A DNA stretch of 9,150 bases from Bacteriovoracaceae bacterium. GTDB taxonomy: Bacteria; Bdellovibrionota; Bacteriovoracia; Bacteriovoracales; Bacteriovoracaceae. Below, piece after piece: positions 6,703 through 9,150 of this stretch; position 1 is the stretch's first letter; every line of letters starts with the position of its first letter. The DNA lies in contig JAGOVR010000057.1 of NCBI GenBank assembly GCA_018060635.1, forward strand, positions 1 through 9,150. Reading direction: 5' to 3'. The notes below the pieces were generated by a model. The model saw nothing but the letters and a program-made list of their open reading frames with translations. It was not told the DNA's origin and searched no databases. Made by a program: the position numbers and the translations under genes.

Positions 6703-7839
6703 ATGAGTAGTAAAAAAGATTATTATGAAATTTTAGGTGTTGCTCGTAGTGCGAGTAAAGATGAGATTAAAAAAGCTTATCGAAAACTTGCTATGCAGTA
6801 TCATCCTGACCGTAACCCTAACAATAAAGAAGCTGAAGCTAAATTTAAAGAAGCCTCTGTTGCCGCAGAAGTTTTAACCGATGATAGCAAACGTCAGAAG
6901 TACGATCAGTTTGGCCATGAGGCTTTTCAAGGTGGTATGGGTAATGGTTCTAATGCGGGAGGATTTTCAGATTTTGGAGATATCTTTGGTGATATTTTTG
7001 GTGGCGGAGATTTTGGAGATATCTTTGGAGGTGGCCGTTCACGTGGTAGGAGTCGCTCCAGTGCTCGCCATGGAACTGATCTCCAAATGAATTTAACCAT
7101 AGATTTTATGGAAGCGGCTTTTGGAGTTGAGAAAAAAATTCATATTAATCGTCATGCAGAATGTAGCACTTGCCACGGTAGTGGCAGTAAAGCGGGATCT
7201 GCTCCAACTCATTGTGATTTTTGTAAAGGCTCAGGTGAAATTAGAAGGCAACAAGGTTTTTTTACCATGGCCCAAACCTGTCCTAAATGTCAGGGTTCAG
7301 GTCAGATGATTAAAGATCCTTGTGGAACTTGCCAAGGTAAAGGAGTTAAACGCAAAGAAGTTGAAATCATGGTAAAAATTCCTGCAGGGATTGATACAGG
7401 TCAGCGTTTGCGCTTAACAGGAGAAGGAGATGCAGGCTCACAAGGAGGCGAAAGTGGTGATCTGTATGTACAAATTGGGGTGCGTTCCCATGAAATTTTT
7501 GAAAGAGAAGGCGCCGATATTTTATGTACTATTCCTATTAGTTTTTCTCAAGCGGCTTTAGGTTGTGAAATAGAAGTTCCTACCATTAAAGGAAAAGTTT
7601 CAGTTAAGGTTCCTGAAGGAACTCAGTCTGGTAAGAAAATGCGTCTTAAGCATAAGGGACTTCCTTATGTCGATGGCCGAGGTTTTGGAGATCAAATGCT
7701 TAATCTGCAAATTGAAACGCCGACTCATCTCACAGCTGAACAAAAAGAAATATTTCATAAGTTATCGGGATTAGAGCAAAAAAAGACAAATCCCATGACT
7801 AAAGGATTTTTTGAAAAGGTTAAAGATCTCTTTCAGTAA
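6703..7839 (+). CDS. dnaJ: Co-chaperone DnaJ (class A Hsp40)
   Basis: Cytoplasmic Hsp40 that brings unfolded protein to DnaK and stimulates its ATPase. From ATG 6703 it has 378 residues (E. coli 376). Order: J domain (1-70) with HPD at 34-36; Gly/Phe region (about 77-110) with three DIF motifs, then an Arg/Ser stretch (111-123); zinc domain with four CXXCXGXG repeats (Cys154/157, 171/174, 193/196, 207/210); two beta-barrel C-terminal domains; and a short dimerisation end. The frame is open further upstream to a TTG at 6679, but that codon lies in the terminator stem and would add eight hydrophobic residues before the conserved KKDYYEILGV start, so ATG 6703 is preferred. It has no ribosome binding site, only an A/T-rich leader. 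The J-domain helix reads EASVAAEVL where EAYEVL is common, a small variation. Confidence 0.97.
   Translation: MSSKKDYYEILGVARSASKDEIKKAYRKLAMQYHPDRNPNNKEAEAKFKEASVAAEVLTDDSKRQKYDQFGHEAFQGGMGNGSNAGGFSDFGDIFGDIFGGGDFGDIFGGGRSRGRSRSSARHGTDLQMNLTIDFMEAAFGVEKKIHINRHAECSTCHGSGSKAGSAPTHCDFCKGSGEIRRQQGFFTMAQTCPKCQGSGQMIKDPCGTCQGKGVKRKEVEIMVKIPAGIDTGQRLRLTGEGDAGSQGGESGDLYVQIGVRSHEIFEREGADILCTIPISFSQAALGCEIEVPTIKGKVSVKVPEGTQSGKKMRLKHKGLPYVDGRGFGDQMLNLQIETPTHLTAEQKEIFHKLSGLEQKKTNPMTKGFFEKVKDLFQ
6970..7028 (+). repeat. Direct repeat coding for the DnaJ DIF motifs
   Basis: Two identical 20-base copies (6970-6989 and 7009-7028), starts 39 bases apart, each encode DFGDIFG; a further GDIFG lies between them. 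This repeats codons inside the Gly/Phe region of dnaJ. It could arise by slippage or small duplication and is a likely site of length variation between strains. Confidence 0.7.
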
Positions 7840-7854
7840 TCCACATGACATATT

Positions 7855-7884
7855 TTGACAGTTGACCATCTTTCTTGTGATAAG
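7855..7884 (+). promoter_or_regulatory. Possible sigma-70 promoter of the lipoprotein gene
   Basis: TTGACA (7855-7860) is a perfect -35; GATAAG (7879-7884) matches TATAAT at 4 of 6 after an 18-base spacer. Transcription would start near 7891, leaving only a few bases before ATG 7898, so the message would be nearly leaderless. The -10 is weak, and read-through from dnaJ is the alternative. Confidence 0.35.
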
Positions 7885-7897
7885 CCACTGTGTAGGA

Positions 7898-8473
7898 ATG
7901 AAGATATTGTTCTTACTCTTCGTTTTTTCCTTAGCTTCTTGTAAAAATTATTTTGAAGAAAAAGATTTAAATTCTCTCAAAAAGATGGGGATAGAGTTTC
8001 AGGAGAACTTTGATTGTAGCTCTTCAAGTTTTAAGTATTTAGAAAATCTCATGGAAGAAGTTCAAAAAGCTCAAGCAGTAAAATTAAATTTTTCTTTACA
8101 GCAAGCTCAATTAGTTTTTAATGGACTCATTAAGGTTAATAGGCATATTCAAGAAAGTTGCTGGTCTCAAGCCCAGTTTCGTAGCTGTGTAGAAACCATG
8201 TCATTTACAGAAGAATTATCGCCAGGATGGGGAGCTCATTTATCCTTACCTGTAGAGAGTGACTTTTTCTTTCATTATAGCCAGCAGATCACAGGGACAA
8301 AAATGGAATTAAGAGGCCCTCTTTATTATGCAGGTGTCAATTACAGCTTAGACATTAAGGACAATAAATTTTCGTACAATTTTTTTATAGATAGTCTCAG
8401 AAAAAACTTCTTTTTTAAGAGAGCTATCAATTCATGTTTTCAACAAAATCATAAAATGACAGCGTCTTTATAA
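7898..8473 (+). CDS. Predicted lipoprotein of unknown function
   Basis: Not recognised as any known family. From ATG 7898 the protein has 191 residues and begins with a short lipoprotein signal peptide: Lys2, a hydrophobic core ILFLLFVFS, and the lipobox LASC with Cys15 as the predicted lipidated residue. Lys follows that Cys, which under the E. coli rule favours the outer membrane. The mature part is polar and helical at first (about 20-100), then richer in aromatic residues, and contains four more cysteines (40, 88, 97, 180) that could form two disulfides in the periplasm. The frame is open further up to TTG 7862, but that would put 12 unlike residues before the signal peptide, so ATG 7898 is preferred. 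AGGA directly touches this ATG, too close to be a good ribosome binding site. It lies 58 bases after dnaJ and converges with the next gene. Confidence 0.75.
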   Translation: MKILFLLFVFSLASCKNYFEEKDLNSLKKMGIEFQENFDCSSSSFKYLENLMEEVQKAQAVKLNFSLQQAQLVFNGLIKVNRHIQESCWSQAQFRSCVETMSFTEELSPGWGAHLSLPVESDFFFHYSQQITGTKMELRGPLYYAGVNYSLDIKDNKFSYNFFIDSLRKNFFFKRAINSCFQQNHKMTASL

Positions 8474-8483
8474 AATAAAAGTT

Positions 8484-9150
8484 TTAATGGGAAGCTGGTT
8501 CACTTCCAGAGTATTGGCAATTCCCAACTTCAATCTTTAAAATGTAGGCAGAATTAGAGATTTCAATTTGGGGAGTAGATTCAGGATTAATTATTAATTT
8601 ATCTCCTGTTTTTCTGTAAAGGTTTTCTTGTATTTTCCACATTTGTCTAAACAGTTCTAATGAAGAGGTGGTTTTTTCTCCCAAGCAGGAGAAGTGTTGA
8701 GAGTCAGAAGGATGAACTTCATAAGAAGCTAAAAAACTTCGAGCTTTTTTTTCAATAAACTCTTCGAAACTTTTGCTTTGATCCTGCTCTTGCTCCCACT
8801 GAATTTTCTGCTCTTCCAGATCGTATAGTTCTGTAACGATATCATCAATTTTTAACTTAAATTGGTTATTCTCAGAAAATAAAGAAGAGATACTAAAAGG
8901 AATGACTTGTAAGTTTTTTAAAGTACTTAAAAAATTTTCTTTTTCATTTTCCCATAGTCCAAGGACACGACCTAAAGAAAGATTTCTATATCTTTCAAAT
9001 ACAGCTTTTTTCCAAGCTATACACTTAGCTTCTTTTTTACTTTCTTTTGTATGAGCAACGGAGATTTCTTCAAATGCTATAATATCTAGTCGACTTTCTT
9101 CTCCTTGACAGTATTTTTTCCCTAATAAAGTAGAGACTTTATCTTTACTC
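8484..9150 (-). CDS. Uncharacterised protein, C-terminal part, 5' end beyond the window
   Basis: On the - strand one frame is open from the right edge to TAA at 8486-8484, with 221 codons visible and no stop; the true start lies outside. I do not recognise the product. The visible part is charged and mainly helical, with a Glu/Gln-rich, possibly coiled-coil segment (about residues 100-145 of the visible part, +8715 to 8850). Four cysteines are spread along it (KKYCQGE, AKCIAW, FSCLGEK, GNCQYSG). The end, after a Pro-containing turn, looks beta-stranded (ISNSAYILKIEV). A TTG at 8684 could be read as a start of a 66-residue protein, but the frame continues unbroken upstream, so that is not the start. 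It converges with the lipoprotein gene, leaving 10 bases between stops. The cysteine pattern may mean an exported protein, but no signal peptide can be seen. Confidence 0.72.
   Translation of the reverse strand, partial: SKDKVSTLLGKKYCQGEESRLDIIAFEEISVAHTKESKKEAKCIAWKKAVFERYRNLSLGRVLGLWENEKENFLSTLKNLQVIPFSISSLFSENNQFKLKIDDIVTELYDLEEQKIQWEQEQDQSKSFEEFIEKKARSFLASYEVHPSDSQHFSCLGEKTTSSLELFRQMWKIQENLYRKTGDKLIINPESTPQIEISNSAYILKIEVGNCQYSGSEPASH

Noticed and set aside
6881..7309. Two short + strand frames inside dnaJ
   Set aside because: Out-of-phase shadows of the Gly/Phe repeat and zinc domain of dnaJ.
8490..8507. GGAAG/CTTCC inverted repeat as a terminator between the convergent genes
   Set aside because: The stem is only 5 bases, lies inside the coding end of the - strand gene, and the following T tract is broken; too weak to call.

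Overview
The window is AT-rich, gene-dense bacterial chromosome. Two well-known modules lie head to tail on the + strand: the end of a nitric oxide reductase operon (norC-norB-norQ-norD) and a heat-shock chaperone cluster (grpE-dnaK-dnaJ). Two unrecognised genes follow at the right end: a small predicted lipoprotein (+) and a converging gene on the - strand that runs off the window. The DnaK carries the ATPase-domain insertion usual in Gram-negative bacteria. There is a lipoprotein signal peptide, and the chaperone promoter resembles a sigma-32 site, with no CIRCE/HrcA element seen. Together these suggest a low-GC diderm, proteobacterium-like organism that can reduce NO. A member of the Bdellovibrionota or former Deltaproteobacteria would fit, but that placement is a guess from general sequence character and was not tested by a search.

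Layout: 1-90 is the C-terminal end of norC, overlapping norB by 4 bases (ATGA). norB (87-1406) has every metal-ligand histidine and the key glutamates of the cytochrome-c type enzyme. norQ (1427-2197, MoxR-type AAA+ ATPase) and norD (2205-4040, VWA protein, TTG start) follow closely and probably form the pair that activates NorCB by inserting the non-haem iron. A 30-base perfect palindrome and T-rich tract (about 4056-4118) end the nor operon.

A sigma-32-like promoter (4126-4153) then drives grpE (4191-4721, TTG start with a strong ribosome binding site) and dnaK (4741-6642). A canonical intrinsic terminator (6660-6692) sits between dnaK and dnaJ. The dnaJ start at 6703 lies directly after its T tract and has no ribosome binding site nearby, so the terminator probably sets a lower DnaJ level. 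GrpE, DnaK and DnaJ form one ATP-driven folding machine: DnaJ delivers substrate and stimulates ATP hydrolysis by DnaK, and GrpE exchanges the nucleotide.

The right end (7840-9150) has a possible promoter, a 191-residue predicted lipoprotein of unknown function, and a 10-base gap to an uncharacterised - strand reading frame open from 8484 to the edge. I see no RNA gene, mobile element, CRISPR array or clear novel system. The points most worth a second look are the regulatory architecture of the chaperone cluster and the two unknown right-end genes.
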